Source of the DNA: Chlorocebus sabaeus
Taxonomy: Eukaryota > Chordata > Mammalia > Primates > Cercopithecidae
Direction: 5' to 3'
DNA length: 64,000 nucleotides
Assembly: GCF_047675955.1 (NCBI RefSeq)
Contig: NC_132925.1
Coordinates: 74,157,622 to 74,221,621, forward strand
Numbering within the stretch: position 1 is the stretch's first letter; every line of letters starts with the position of its first letter. Shown in pieces: positions 46,701 through 58,639 of the stretch. The notes under the pieces were generated by a model. It searched no databases and was not told where the DNA came from. It saw nothing but the letters and a program-made list of their open reading frames with translations. Position numbers and translations under genes: made by a program.

Positions 46701-46960
46701 GTTTGAGAAGATCTTAGGCATGAGAGTAAAAAGGGGAGATCTTGGGCTTGAAAGTGACTTACCAGGCTGAATGTTCTTGGATGAAAAGATTTTTAAATGG
46801 TTATCTGACCTGAAAGGGCGGGGAAAAAAAACATATTTCTTTTAATTCCATTCTGTGAGGCTCACCCTTTTGTTTGTGGAGATTTTTAAATTATTTCTCT
46901 TTCAATATCCCAATATATCTATATCTATAGAATGAGATATCAGTATGTATTCCAATATTT
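43721..46960. other. MAGI1: Intron with no recognised transposon
   Basis: More than 3 kb without a recognisable interspersed repeat, next to the GC-rich element. It includes AT-rich homeodomain-type sites near 45660-45700 and CCTGTTTGACAGG at 46448-46460, a MEIS/TGIF-type TGACAGGTGG. A C9 run lies at 45928-45936. Confidence 0.45.
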
Positions 46961-47030
46961 CTGTATCTAGTCCTAAGCACAATGCTTAGCATGTAATACA
47001 CGTTCAATAAATACTTGAATGGGCCCAGTA
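46960..47030 (+). repeat. L2 3' end fragment (sense)
   Basis: AAGCACAATGCTTAGCATG and GTTCAATAAATACTTGAATGG. Confidence 0.6.
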
Positions 47031-47688
47031 AGAACTTTGACCTTATGAAGTCATTATGAAGTTCAAACTGTTTCCTAGAGTGCTATTGTAATTATCAAAG
47101 CAACCCAAAAAAGTACAACTCCTTGAAAAATCATTTTGAAAATAGAAAATGAAACATAGGTTTGTTTGTATTTAATGATACATATTATTTTCCACCAACC
47201 AGATAGTTTATCCTATATTCTTTTGGAAGTAAAAAAGCATTTAGATTTCTGCTCACCGTTTAATTGTTCTGAAAAGTTGATACTGCTCTCCTGATGAAAG
47301 AATCTCCTTTTCCCCCGTCCTTCACAATCTACTAGTCCTTGCATCTGAATTACTGCACTGGGTATATTTCTTTGCCACAATAAAGATTAGATCAGTGGGA
47401 ATCTACAAATTTAACAACAACTGTTTGAAATAACTTGGCTATAAGACAGCAAGTGCTATAATTTTCTCATTAATTGTGGAGTCATGCCAAAGAGAGTTGC
47501 TTTAAAAATATATGATTATAGATAGTGACCTGAAAGGGAAGCAAAAGGTCTGTAAACATTTAAACTCCTTTTTATGAGGCTTCACACTCCAGTTTATGGA
47601 CGCTTTTGCTATATCCCTTTCTAGCTTGGGACTTTTTAATTTACTGCTTATAATTTTACATGAAGGTTATGTCATATTGAGAATAACT
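47031..47688. other. MAGI1: Intron, nothing recognised
   Basis: AT-rich, unique-looking. Confidence 0.45.
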
Positions 47689-47689
47689 T

Positions 47690-47810
47690 ATCATATTTGA
47701 GTGCCTACTGTGTGCTAGGCGCTTTTTAGGCACTGGAGATCATAGCCCCACGAGCAAAATATAAAAGCCCCCTGCCCTCCTGTAGTTTGTATTAGAATCC
47801 ATCTTAATTT
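47690..47810 (-). repeat. L2 3' end fragment (antisense)
   Basis: TGAGTGCCTACTGTGTGCTAG, GGCACTGGAGATCATAGC and CCCTGCCCTCCTGTAG. Confidence 0.7.
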
Positions 47811-48465
47811 ACTTCTAATAAGATCAGGGAATAGGGATTAAGGTAGAAATGATTAGTTAAAATGAGATGTTTCCACTATGGGAAGTTTTCCCAAAAGTTA
47901 CTGTGGTTGGCAAAACAGAAGTTGTGTTGATTGCTTGCAAAAATGTCAAGCACAATGGAAAAATGCAACATAAAATTACACGCTAGCCCTCATTCTTTCT
48001 GAAGTTCAACTCCCCAAAAGTAGCTGCATGTGCATGTGTGCCTTTGTTTCCCTCCCAACTTTTCTCCACTAATACATATATGCACACAGCTTTTTGCTTT
48101 TTTCTTTCAAAGAAAATACTATCATACTCTACCTCCTGTTCAGTCAGTTAGTCAATTTCTTTTTCCCATCTGAAATTGACATCTTAACATATAACACAAA
48201 TATCCTACCTAATTCTTGGTAACAACCACCTAATGTCCCCAAGTATGGTGGGAGGATGGTATAGTATGTTTAACCCTAGCCCTGATGGTGAGATGTGAGC
48301 ATGTTTCTATTTTTTCAGTATTACTGATACTGCTGTATTAACTCTCCTTTGCATGCTAGTTCAGTTGCACACTTTGCATTCAGTTACAACTTGGCTTTTC
48401 TTATTGTCATTACATCTGGGTAACTTTCCATGTCAGTAGATGCATGCCTACTTTATTCTTTCTAA
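47811..48465. other. MAGI1: Intron; possible old L1M trace at 48.25-48.42 kb
   Basis: Mostly unique. ATTACTGATACTGCTGTATTAAC is weakly reminiscent of antisense L1M. Confidence 0.35.
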
Positions 48466-48469
48466 TAAT

Positions 48470-48545
48470 AACTGGAACCTACTTTTGTTAGGTTGCTATG
48501 TGCTAGGGCTGGCTGATTTAGTCCTCACAAAAACACTAAGATATA
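48470..48545 (-). repeat. MIR fragment (antisense)
   Basis: GGTTGCTATGTGCTAGGGC and TTTAGTCCTCACAAAAACAC. Confidence 0.5.
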
Positions 48546-49560
48546 TTTATTTGTTCAACAAGTATTTATTTAACAACCTTTATGTGCTAGGAACTGTGTT
48601 ATGCCTGCCTAGTATATATGATCAACCAAAACAGATGAAGATCCCTAATAGGGTTTATGTTCTAGTCAGGTGAAATCAAAGCAGTACATATAATAGTTGA
48701 GTAAATCATTTTGTATATTAGAAGGCGGGACATTATATGAAGGTGGGGGAGAAGCAGAGCAGAGTGAGGGGGTTGAGTGTGGAGACTGGGCATGTTGCAG
48801 TTTTTAAATAGAGTTGTCAAGGTGTCAAGGGTAGACCTCACTGGGAAAGTAACATATAAGCACAAACTTGAATGCGTCAGGGAAGGAGCCATGTGCATAA
48901 CCGGGTAAAAGCCAATCCAGTGCAAAGGCCCTGTTGCAGAACTGGTACTTGCATTTTCAGAGGAACAGCAAGGGGGCCAGAGTGACAGAAATAGAGTGAA
49001 CAAGGGTTAGAACTATGGGAGGAGAGGTCAGAGTATAAGGAAGAATGACACATTATGCTAGACATTTTAGACCCTAACAAACCACACCACCCAGAATGAA
49101 ATAGGAGCCATTGCAGAGTCTTGATCCAGGCAGTAACATGCTCTCCATGAACATTTGCAGAGTCTCACTGAAGGTAGTAGGATGAGGTTTTCTGAAGGAG
49201 CGGAAGCAGAGAGCACTGACAGGAAGTTTTTATAATCCTGGTGTGAGATTATGGTGGCCAGACCAGAGGAATAGTAGTGGAGGTGTACTAAGTGGTTATA
49301 TGTATTTTGAGAGTAGACTTATGCCTGATGGATGGCCTGAGGGGTGTGAGAAAAAGAGAGGAGTTGAGAATGACAAGGGTTTTGGTTTTTTATTTTTTAA
49401 CGTGAACAACTGGAAGGACAGGGTTGCCATTTGCTAGATGGGGGACACCGGGGGCGGGTCATCTCTTAGTTTAAGATCAGGAGTTTCATTTTGGACATAG
49501 TGAGCTTGACTGTCAGGACCCTCAAGAAGGCAGTGGTTGTAGATTGTGGAGTTCATGGAA
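48545..49560 (-). repeat. Long L2 copy (antisense)
   Basis: Starts TTGTTCAACAAGTATTTATT and runs through GGAGCCATGTGCATAACCGG, GTGCAAAGGCCCTGTTG, GAACAGCAAGGGGGCCAG, ATAGGAGCCATTGCAGAG and AACAACTGGAAGGACAGGG to AGGAGTTTCATTTTGGACAT. This is nearly 1 kb of LINE2 in consensus order, unusually long for the window. Confidence 0.8.
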
Positions 49561-49569
49561 AATTTTGCT

Positions 49570-49870
49570 GTACCATGATTTAGCCCATCATTCCCCAGTT
49601 TTTGAATGATGGAAATAGTGATGAAAGGAACATCCTTGCGCACATAGCTTTTGTGTATTGTGAATTCTTCTGTAGGTTAAACTCCTGAGAGTGACATCAC
49701 TGAGTTAAAGAGAATGCACGTTTTAGGATTTGAAATACTCCCAAATTGTTCCACTAAAAGAATTACATACTTTACATTCCCACCAGCATGTGTAAGCGTG
49801 TTTGTTTTCTTGTTTCTTAAAGTTTTGCTGGTTTGATAGATGAAAAAACATGAACTTGTTATAGTCTTTA
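49570..49870 (-). repeat. L1M fragment (antisense)
   Basis: GTTAAACTCCTGAGAGTGAC, TGTTCCACTAAAAGAATTAC and ACATTCCCACCAGCATG. Confidence 0.7.
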
Positions 49871-50330
49871 CTATAAGTTCATGTTTCCTTTGGCTTTAGA
49901 GACTCTGTCCAGGTTCTGGAAGATGTAGGAATTTATTCTGTCCTATGAAGATTTGCCTATCCTGGTCACAGTAGTGACGTAAGTCACATTTGGTAGGATA
50001 GACTAATTGCTTGAGGACTTAGCTCTCCTCAAGAGGATGTAACATATTCAGCATTATTCAAGCAGCTAATTAAAGAATAATGGGGGGGACAGCTAAGTAG
50101 CAGTTTTAAAGTACATCTCCTTTAAAAGGGGAAATTTTGAATTATATCATCCTCAGAAAGAACAGTTTATTCTGACATTTGGACAAGTTTTAATAGCAAG
50201 TGTTGAATTAAAATAGTTGGCACAACCAAGATAGTTAAGAGCACCAAGTGAATTCAGATTTCTTTACAGTTATACGAGGTCAAAGGAGTACCAAGTTGAA
50301 ATCTTTATGATTATTTTTTACCGATTAATC
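49871..50330. other. MAGI1: Intron, nothing recognised
   Basis: Unique-looking intron. Confidence 0.45.
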
Positions 50331-51310
50331 AAACAAATAGTTGTTATGACCCAAATATGTTTATAAGCCCGATATTATGCTGGGTGTTAAAGATACAAAG
50401 TTGTACAAAACAGCTTTACCCTTACTGGTGAATTGGTGGTGGTGAGAGACACAAACATGGCCAATGACACCCCGCTGTCACATTGGTTGTAAGAGAAGTA
50501 TGTCAAGGTGCTGGGGGAGCACAGAGACTGACCTGACTTTGTCTAGAATTCAGGTCAGGGAAGATTTCATGGTAGAGGTGATACTGGTGATGGGTTTTAA
50601 AGGCTGGATGGGAGTTTTTCAGAGGAAATGGAGACATTCCTGGAAGAGGACCCAACCATGTGTATTTCAAGTCTTAAGAGGCTAGTGTTTCTGGGAAGGG
50701 ATTAAGTCATGGATCATTGAATGTACAATTTTAAGAGTTATGAGAGACAAGCAGGGGGATGGACACAGAGATGCCAAGGAGCCTGGAACTTATCCTGAGG
50801 GTGATGGCTGTCTTGGAAGAGTTTAGAGGCAGGAGAGTCACATGGTTCTATTTGTGCTTTTTTGAAAACCACCCTGGCAACCATCTAAGGCAAAGATCAT
50901 TCAAGTAGGGTCCTGAGGTCAGATTTGGCCCATTGCATGTTGTGGTAAATAAAGTTTTATTGGAACCTGGTCATCTGGTTATTGCATTTTTTTTTTTTTT
51001 ATGACTGCTTTTGTGCCACAGTGGGAGTGTTGAGTAATTGTGACAGAGACTACACAGCCTCCAAAGCCTACTTTCTATTTACTCTCTGACCCTTGACAGA
51101 AAAGATCTCCCAACCCTTGATTTAGGGAATGAAGTTCACGCAGGGGGATCAACAAGGAATCTATGGTCAAAGTGAAAGCCCAAGTTAAGGCAGGGAAGAT
51201 AGGGGAGATACCCAATAAATAAATATTCAGGGAGAGAAAGGACTTGGTGAGTACTGGAACAGGAAGTACAAGGGAGACGAAGAGGTCCAAGATGACATGC
51301 ATGGTCCTAG
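50330..51310 (-). repeat. L2-like copy (antisense), interrupted by a hAT fossil
   Basis: CCGATATTATGCTGGGTG, AATTCAGGTCAGGGAAGATTTC, GGAGCCTGGAACTTATCC and, beyond the insert, AAGAGGTCCAAGATGACATGC follow an antisense L2 order, degraded. Confidence 0.6.
50895..51125 (+). mobile_element. hAT-like MITE fossil, copy 2
   Basis: AGATTTGGCCCATTGCATG, GGTAAATAAAGTTTTATTGG, TTGTGACAGAGACTACACAG and TCCCAACCCTTGAT place it in the same family as 8690-8925. It carries an internal T run (50989-51000). Inserted in L2. Confidence 0.65.
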
Positions 51311-51880
51311 GAAGAGTGACTTAGTAGACGGGAAAGTCACAAGGGTCATGCAAGTGGGCTGTGCAGCAGAGTGTGGGATCTATAAGCCTGGGAGTGGCCT
51401 AAGTGGTTGTCGAAAATGGCGTGTTTAAGTTTGGACCTGTTTTCGTAGTATCTTGTTAATATATAAAAATATAGAAGCACCTTGTTTCACTGCCCCATCA
51501 TAAGGAAATGAATCCTCATTGCCATCATTTTAAATCATTTTTAACTATTCAAGTTTCCTGTCTCCCCAGTTTTCTGTCCACATACTGCAGGAAGCCGTCC
51601 ATGCATACTGTAAACTGTTTACTCTGACCTATCCCTGCTGTGAACCTAGCAACATTAGAAAACTCTTTACTTCCTGGATGGTTCTCTTCTTAAGCTAACA
51701 TTTCTTGTTTCGCTATCTAGAATATAGGTTTAAGGATAACTTCAGTGTCTCATACATTTTTGTGTTCCTAGGGTCTATCATGAAATCACAATTTAGGTGT
51801 ATAACTATTTATTTCTTAATTACAGAACCCGATAGTCGAATGCTGGAGCCAGGCAAACTTATCCTGACTCTACCATCATT
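51311..51880. other. MAGI1: Intron, nothing recognised
   Basis: Unique-looking intron. Confidence 0.45.
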
Positions 51881-51884
51881 CGTC

Positions 51885-52010
51885 ATTTGCTCAATAAAAA
51901 TTTATTGAGCATGTTGTATATGCCAAGCACTCTGCAAGGTACCAAGGGTACAACATTAACGCTTCTTTCCCTTAGGGAACTTGTATTTTAGTAGAGAATG
52001 ACAGACAGTA
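51885..52010 (-). repeat. L2 3' end fragment (antisense)
   Basis: TTTGCTCAATAAAAATTTATTG, GAGCATGTTGTATATGCC and CCCTTAGGGAACTTGTATTTT. Confidence 0.75.
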
Positions 52011-52039
52011 CATTGACCTTCGTACTTTCTTAAGTCCTA

Positions 52040-52190
52040 GAACTACAGAACATAATATTGCAAGATAACTCTGAGGTGTTATTTCTGTTCAGTCCTCTCA
52101 TTTTACAGATGCTTAACTGCACAGAGAGAGAATTTCAACTGCCCATCTCACCAGTAGAGTGGTGAGACTTTCGTCTGTGTTGCCTAGATT
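52040..52190 (-). repeat. MIR fragment (antisense)
   Basis: CTCATTTTACAGATGCTTAAC and GCACAGAGAGAGAATTTCAAC. Confidence 0.65.
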
Positions 52191-52892
52191 GAAAAATGTG
52201 ATTTCATTCACACTGAAGGGCATAGTCACCTATTGTTTTAATGTGCCTTTTACCTATGGGGAGTAGTTTGTCATCTTTGGTCAATGTTGATTCTGAAGGT
52301 AGCATTTTTTATTTTTTGTTATTGATACACCCCTACCAGACTTGCCTTTGAATGCATGTGCTCCATCTTAATGGGGTCAAATTTAGGGAGGAATGCTTCA
52401 CCCTTAAAGCAAGTTCTTATCTCATGTAACATGCTGCTATCTCTATTCTTGAAAACTGATGTGGAAAATAAAGGAGCACAGAGTTTCCGGCAGCTTCCCG
52501 TTTTCATCGTTACAGGAGTTGAAAGCATCAATTTTCATTTCATGCTTTGAATTGCTTGTAATATGGGTTTTTACCGAGCCTTTGGTAGGCAGATGAGCCA
52601 GCACTTTGGGGCTGTTCAGAAAAGGAGCCTCTAAGGAAAGCCAGAGAATAGGCTCTAGAGTCTTGGGGAAAGAACCAAATGTGTGCTGGAGAATTGAGAT
52701 CCAGATGTATTGCTCCCCCAACACTGGGAAGGTGAGCTTCTCTCAGACTTGCCATACATTTTGTAGAATTACTCCCTGATTGAGAGCTTCTATTAGTTTC
52801 ATTGTGTTATAATGCAAAGAAGGGAGGGAGGGTGTGGTTAATACAGCTGGTCGAGTTACAACTCAATTTCTCGACTTTAAAATGGTAAAGTA
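52191..52892. other. MAGI1: Intron; 52621-52692 resembles 54831-54902
   Basis: Unique-looking, apart from a purine-rich block similar to a segment 2.2 kb downstream (see findings). Confidence 0.45.
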
Positions 52893-53160
52893 GGCTGGGC
52901 ACTGTGGTTCACGTCTGTAATTCTAGCACTTTGGGAGGCCGAGGCGGGTGGATTGCTTCAGCTCAGGAGTTCGAGACCGGCCTGGGCAACATGGCGAAAC
53001 CCCGTCTCTACAGAAAAATAGAACAATTAGCTGGGCGTGGTGGCGTGTGCCTGTAGTCCCAGCTACTTGAGAGGTGGAAGCTGGAAGCTGAGATCACACT
53101 AGTGCACTCCAGCCTGGGCGACAGAGTGAAACCCTGTCTCAAAAAAAAGAAAAAAAAAAA
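52893..53160 (+). mobile_element. Alu element (sense, internally deleted)
   Basis: GGCTGGGCACTGTGGTTC start and a final GGCGACAGAGTGAAACCC with an A-rich tail. Part of the right arm (around CTTGAGAGGTGGAAGCTGG) is missing. Confidence 0.92.
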
Positions 53161-53179
53161 GTAATAATAAAATAAAATG

Positions 53180-53473
53180 GCAAAGAAATGCCATATGCAT
53201 TCAGTAGAAACCATACTTCGAGTATCCATACAACTCTTCTTTTTTTAACTTTCAGTACAGTATTCAATAAATTACATGTGATATTCACCACTTTGTTATA
53301 AAATAGACTTTGTGTTAGATGATTTTGCCCAGCTGTAGGCTAACGTAAGTGTTTTGAGCACGTTTGAGATAGGCCAGCCTAAGCTATGATGTTCAGTAGG
53401 TTAGGTGCGTTCCCAGTAAATCAGTGGTTTATTGGAACATAACCCCATCGTGAGTCGAGGAGCATCTGTATCC
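53180..53473 (-). mobile_element. Tc1/mariner (Tigger-like) MITE fossil (antisense)
   Basis: AGTACAGTATTCAATAAATTAC, GATGATTTTGCCCAGCTGTAGG and AACCCCATCGTGAGTCGAGG, GCATCTG are its typical internal and terminal sequences. Family name not assigned with certainty. Confidence 0.7.
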
Positions 53474-54040
53474 TAATGACATTAAGAAAAAAGCAGCAAG
53501 GTCTTGGGCCCAGCAATATCTTATTGGGGAATGTCAAAGATTTCAAAAGAGCTTCAATCCCAACCCCAAAAGCAAAGCCCTTACACACCAATAGATAGGG
53601 ATCCCAGGGCAATTCACCAGGTTGTTCTTACGGTGCCTCTTCCATAATGGGAAAGCAGCAGGCCTTTGGGAAATTTTAGCTTCTCCTGTGAAGAAAAATG
53701 TTCTCTGCACCAGCTTTTGTGACCTGTTACAGACTAAGGGGAAACCTTCATTCTCCTATACCAGAAGCTTCCCTGTGCCCTGTTTGCATTTTCCAGAATG
53801 CAGAATGAAGGTGTTGGAGTGAACGGTTCTGCTTGCCAACCAGTGAGAAGGTGTTAAAAAAAAAATTGGTTACTTGCCAATTTGAAATTGTTCATGTTCC
53901 AACATTTTGTCATTAAGAATACGTCTTGTAGTCTCGGACAGCTTTAGGCAAAATTTTAGTATTTTTGTGTATCTTTAAGAGGTGTTTAATTTCTGTTATT
54001 CAAATCACAATTTGTTGAAGCAAATTTTATTCACTTTTAA
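53474..54040. other. MAGI1: Intron, nothing recognised
   Basis: Unique-looking intron with an A9 run at 53857-53865. Confidence 0.45.
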
Positions 54041-55300
54041 AATTAACTTGCAATAAAAGTTACTCTTTTTGGTGTGCAGTGCTCTGAGTTTCGGCAGTTG
54101 CATACAATCATGTCACTACCACTTCATTCAAGCTATAGAATAATAGTACTATCACCCCTAAAAATTAGCATTCCGAAAATTATTTCCTACTGACCCTTTG
54201 TAGTCAATCCTTTCTCCCTCCTCCAAGCAATTATATCTATTTTCTATTCCTAATAATTTTGCCTTTTTTCTGAATATCATGTAAATGGGATAATCTAGTG
54301 TAACGGTTTAGATTTAGCTTTTCTCACTTAATAAAATGGACTTAAGCTTCATCCATGTTGTTGCTCGCTGCCGCCTGCCTTTTTTTTTTTTTTTTTTTTT
54401 TTTAAGACACAGTCTCTTTCTGTTGCTCAGGTTAGAGTGCACTGGCATGACCATGGCTCACTCTAACCTTGACCTCCTGGGCTCAAGAAATACCCTCACC
54501 ACAATCATCCAAGTAGCTGGGAGTACAGGCATGCATCACCACACCCTGCTGATTTTTAAAATTTTTTGTACAGACAGGGTCTCACTATATTGCCATGGCT
54601 GGTCTCAATTCCTGGGCTCAACTGATCCTCCTGCTTCAGTCTCCCAAAGTACTGGGATTACAGGTGTGAGCCACTGCACCTGGCCTATGTTTTTGCTTGT
54701 GTCATTATTTTGTTCCTTTGTATTGCTGCATATTATTTCATTGTATGAATATACTGTAGTATGTGTAGCAGTTCACCAGTTAAAGAACAGTAGAATTGTT
54801 CTCATTTTGGGGAATTAAGAATGAAGTTGCCAAAGGAGCCTTCAAAGATAGCAAGAGAATAGGTTCAGAGGGCCAGAGAGAGAACTAAATATGTATTAGA
54901 TAGGTTTTTCTGTCAACAGTGGTTTTCATTTTGCTTGGTAAATACCTAGAAGTGAGATCTCTGTATAGTATGGCACATATATGTCCAACTTTATAAAAAA
55001 CTGTCAAGGTTTTTCCAAAGTGGCTGTACCATTTTTCATTTTCACCAGTAACATCTAAGAGTTCCAGAAGCTCTGCATCTTCACCTGCCCTTGGTATTAA
55101 AATTAAAAACATTTTTTCTGTGCCTTTCTAGCAGTGTGGTGGTATTTCATTGTGATTTTAACTTGCATTTTGCAAATGATTAAGGATGTTGAACATGTTT
55201 TCATCTGCTTATTTGCCATCTGTATATTTTCTTTTGTGAAGTGTCTGTTCAGATCCTTTATCCACATTTAAAATTGAGTTGTTTATAATCATACATTTTA
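54040..55300 (-). repeat. L1M 3' half (antisense), interrupted by Alu
   Basis: TTGCATACAATCATGTCACTAC, AAGCTTCATCCATGTTGTTG, TGCTTGGTAAATACCTAGAAG, TTTTCCAAAGTGGCTGTACC and TCATTGTGATTTTAACTTGC follow the antisense L1M order. An extra 60-75 bp near 54831-54902 is not L1. Confidence 0.8.
54380..54685 (-). mobile_element. AluJ-like element (antisense)
   Basis: A T24 run at 54380-54403, AAGACACAGTCTCTTTCTG start and TGCACCTGGCC end; AluJ-type GACCTCCTGGGCTCAAG. Inserted in L1M. Confidence 0.92.
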
Positions 55301-55394
55301 ATGCATTGCACAAGCTGTCAGTCAATCCTGCTCACCATTGATTTGCCTGATTTTTTTAGTACCAAGATGATATTTTATTTTCAGACATTAAGCT

Positions 55395-55610
55395 TATGAT
55401 AGGAGTTGGACAGATCTGGGCTTATATCTTCGTTCTGTCCTTGACTGTTCTGAATGACCTTGGCAAATCATTTGACCTCTGTAAGGCTCAGTTACCTCAT
55501 CTGTAAATGGTCTTAGGGCCTAATTGCTGATGTTGTTAGGATTAAATGAGTCCCTCACATAGAACCTGAAACATGATAGGCGTTCACTGAATGATAGTTC
55601 TTATTACACG
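55395..55610 (+). repeat. MIR (sense)
   Basis: AATGACCTTGGCAAATCATT, CTCAGTTACCTCATCTGTAAAT and TTGTTAGGATTAAATGAGTC: a well-preserved sense MIR. Confidence 0.9.
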
Positions 55611-55639
55611 TCAGTAAGTGTTACTGACTTAGGTGAATC

Positions 55640-55800
55640 TATTTGGTCCATCTCCCTTCCTCATAATGGATACGAAGGTCCCTGAATGCGGGTCCTTGTG
55701 GGGTTCAGTTTCCCATTGTAGCACCAGCGTCTAGCACAGTGCCTGGTACAAGAAAGACTTAAATGAACTGGTGGAATGGACAAATGAATGAAATAAAGAA
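55640..55800 (+). repeat. L2 3' end (sense)
   Basis: CCATTGTAGCACCAGCGTCTAG, CACAGTGCCTGGTACAAG and an ATGAATGAAATA tail. Confidence 0.8.
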
Positions 55801-57420
55801 TGAGTACTGTTATACTTGACTTGACAAGAATATCACAAATATAGTTTTGTGAGGCACTATCCTGAATCTAGAAATGTTTGTTGAACTATATATTTATTAC
55901 AATTTCCATTTATTTTAGTGCTATAGTCATTGATAATCTTTGTACCACACACTTCAAATTTATTTTTAGGTAGGCTGAGGGCATAAAGATGTGGGGATGT
56001 GATGTACTTGCTTCCTTCCTTCTGCTTTTATATGCTTTTTCAAAGGCCGAAAGAGCTGTGACCTGTGTCTTGTTCCTAGGTTGCTCGTCCACTTGAATGT
56101 GAAATCTATGAGTAACTGCAAAGTAAATCAATGGCTTCCCAGCTTTGTGCCAAACACTGCTTATCACTCAGGTCTACTGAGGTTGTTGCCAGTTGTGTCT
56201 TGGCTCTTTTTAGGATAGTGGGTATGTTGTAGTCTGGTTTTTTTCTCTCTCCAAGAAACCAGGCCAGTAGATAAAGCATCTGGGTTCCTATAAGCTGACC
56301 CCATTTTAAGGAAATTGCTGACTTTGGCAGGGTGCTGTCAGAGCCTCACCAATTCCAGCATTGGCCTCCTGAAAACCATTGTTCCAACTGGTCTCTGCTG
56401 AGTCAGCTGTTAGAACTAGGCCAGAGTAGCTCATTCTGTAGACTGAGCAATGCTTGATAACAACCTCCCACGGAAAGGAAAAAAATTAGCTTTAAGCCGG
56501 TTTGCCTTTTTTTTTTTTTTTTTTTTTTTTCAAGGGGAGATTATTGAGGCCCTGGCTAATGGAAATAGGGGTAGAGAATGTCAAAGTCTGGATGCGCTAT
56601 GATGTGTTAATTATTATTTTATTGCTATGAACTTCACACCACTGTCACTGTGGAAAGTTCTCCAGATTGAACTGCCTTTCATATTCTTGTGATCCATTTC
56701 ACCTTTGAAAGACTAGTAGAAGCCACAGTCTCATCTTCAGGGAGAAAATGGCAGAGCTTTTCTTAGTATAGATTTTCAAAACAACTTTCACCTGGTGAAT
56801 TAGCACTTAACCTGAAGGTGTTCTTTAGTTCTTCTTCATTTAAAACTTGGTTAGAACATTCCTTTGAGTCCTAAAAGAGCCCCATTTTTCTTCAGCCTCA
56901 TTTTGGTTATACCTGTTCAAAACTAAGAGCTGGTCCACGGGAGTGTAGTTTATAATGAGAAGGTGATGTACTTGAACTTTTTCCTGCTTCCAGCCTCCTT
57001 TCTGTTGCTGTTCAGTTTATCTTTTGGTGATGGTGTTGGCAGAGCTGTTTCCAAAAAAAAAAAAAAAAACCCTGTAGTCAGCACACATTTCCCTGCTGTC
57101 AGTAAGAAACACCATTCTTAGAATCTTAGGAATGTCATTGGAGTTCAACAAAATGGGGTTCTAGTTAGAGATTAGAGAAACAAATGTATTATTTGTGACT
57201 CTCAGAGACAGGGTAACTCTATCCTAGTTAGCAGCCCTCTCCCACTGTAACATTGCTTCATTCAGCTGTCTTGCAAGATGCATGTTTTGGTGCTGAGAGT
57301 AATGAAAGTAGTGTCATCATAGGTTAGAAGACTTTCAAAATCAGTTCTAAGATCCTTAAGTAGTGTAAATCTAAGAGCAACAATAACATCTTGGGAGAGA
57401 AGGTGCTTGACATCTGGACT
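55801..57420. other. MAGI1: Intron with T24 and A-run homopolymers
   Basis: A T24 run at 56507-56530 and an A-run at about 57053-57069 lie without recognisable retroelement bodies. The remainder is unique-looking. Confidence 0.5.
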
Positions 57421-57423
57421 CAC

Positions 57424-57716
57424 ACTGTCCAGGTCAGTAGTCACTAGCCACGTGTGACTGTTAGAGCTTTTGAGATATGTGGTCAGTGTAAAGTGGACCC
57501 CAATTTTGAAGACTTAGTATGAGAGATAAAGGCAAAATATCTCATTAATAATTTTATATTGATTTCATGTTGAAATTAGAGTAGTTTGGATATATTGGGT
57601 TAGAGAAAATACGCTATTAAGTGCATTTCACTTGTTTGGTTTGACTTATTTTTAACATTATGGAACTTAAAATCATATATGTGGTTTACATTATGTCTGT
57701 GTTGTACAGTGCTGAT
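57424..57716 (-). mobile_element. hAT-like MITE fossil (antisense)
   Basis: CACTAGCCACGTGTGACTG near the left end, AATATCTCATTAATAATTTT and GGATATATTGGGTTAGAG inside, and TGTACAGTGCTG at the right correspond to an abundant mammalian non-autonomous element whose ends read CAGTGCTGTCC. Name not assigned. Confidence 0.65.
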
Positions 57717-58345
57717 GGACTGGTGTGACAATGATACTTGTAATTCTAGAAGTTGTAGAGGGAGAAGTCATGTCTCATGTCAGAGTTCATTTGCTGATGA
57801 GGTGTGTGTATCTTTGGAAAACACACATTCATGGAAGTAAAACCTTTAACAGTCACGGTCGGTCAGAGGTGATTGGGGTAGGTGACTGCTCAGGTGACTT
57901 CCATGAGGCTTTGGGCTTGTAGTGGCCTTGGTGTAAAGTTCAAGACAGAGAATTGAGGTAACCAGGGTGCAAAGGGAAATCCCTGCAATTTCTCTGGAAA
58001 AGCTTGTTTTCAACAGAAGTCTTATTTGACCTAGATTTTGTACTCAGAATCATCAGGCGTGTCAACATCAGAGAGCCTCTCTTTGATGTGATGCACCTAA
58101 TAGGAATTCCAAAGGGCTGCCACCTGAAGTAAAGCGCTTATGTAGCAAGTTTAAAATCATCCTCTCCGTTAATACCCCTGAGAATATTGAGGAAGGCCTG
58201 TGCATATTGTTGGTAACTGTGATTTTTTGAACCAACCATGAGGAGACTAGGTAGAGTACATAAACAGGGCTGAGCCTCTCCCACATGCCTGGTGCTCTTC
58301 CTACCTGCCAGATAGAATCAGAAATGTAACACATACAAGACTGTT
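57717..58345. other. MAGI1: Intron, nothing recognised
   Basis: Unique-looking intron. Confidence 0.45.
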
Positions 58346-58349
58346 ATTC

Positions 58350-58480
58350 CTTGTTCACAGGGAGCTTACTCATTCACTAAATATTGCATGCTTCTTTATG
58401 TCATGCACTGTTCTAGAGCAGGGAATGCAGTAGCAGGAAAGCAGCCTAAAATCCTTGCCTTCAGGGTGCTTACACTCGAG
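58350..58480 (-). repeat. L2 3' end fragment (antisense)
   Basis: TCATGCACTGTTCTAGAGC, GGAATGCAGTAGCAGG and CCTTCAGGGTGCTTACACTC. Confidence 0.7.
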
Positions 58481-58639
58481 TACAGCCTATAATCAAGTTT
58501 AAAACACTCACTTGGAATGCATTTATGAGCTGAAGAGGGACTTGGGGATTATGTAGGCCAACCCGTTTATTTAACAAAGTAACAGTTATTTTACATGTTG
58601 AGTCTACCATAGGGGCTAGCGCGATGCTTGACATACACT

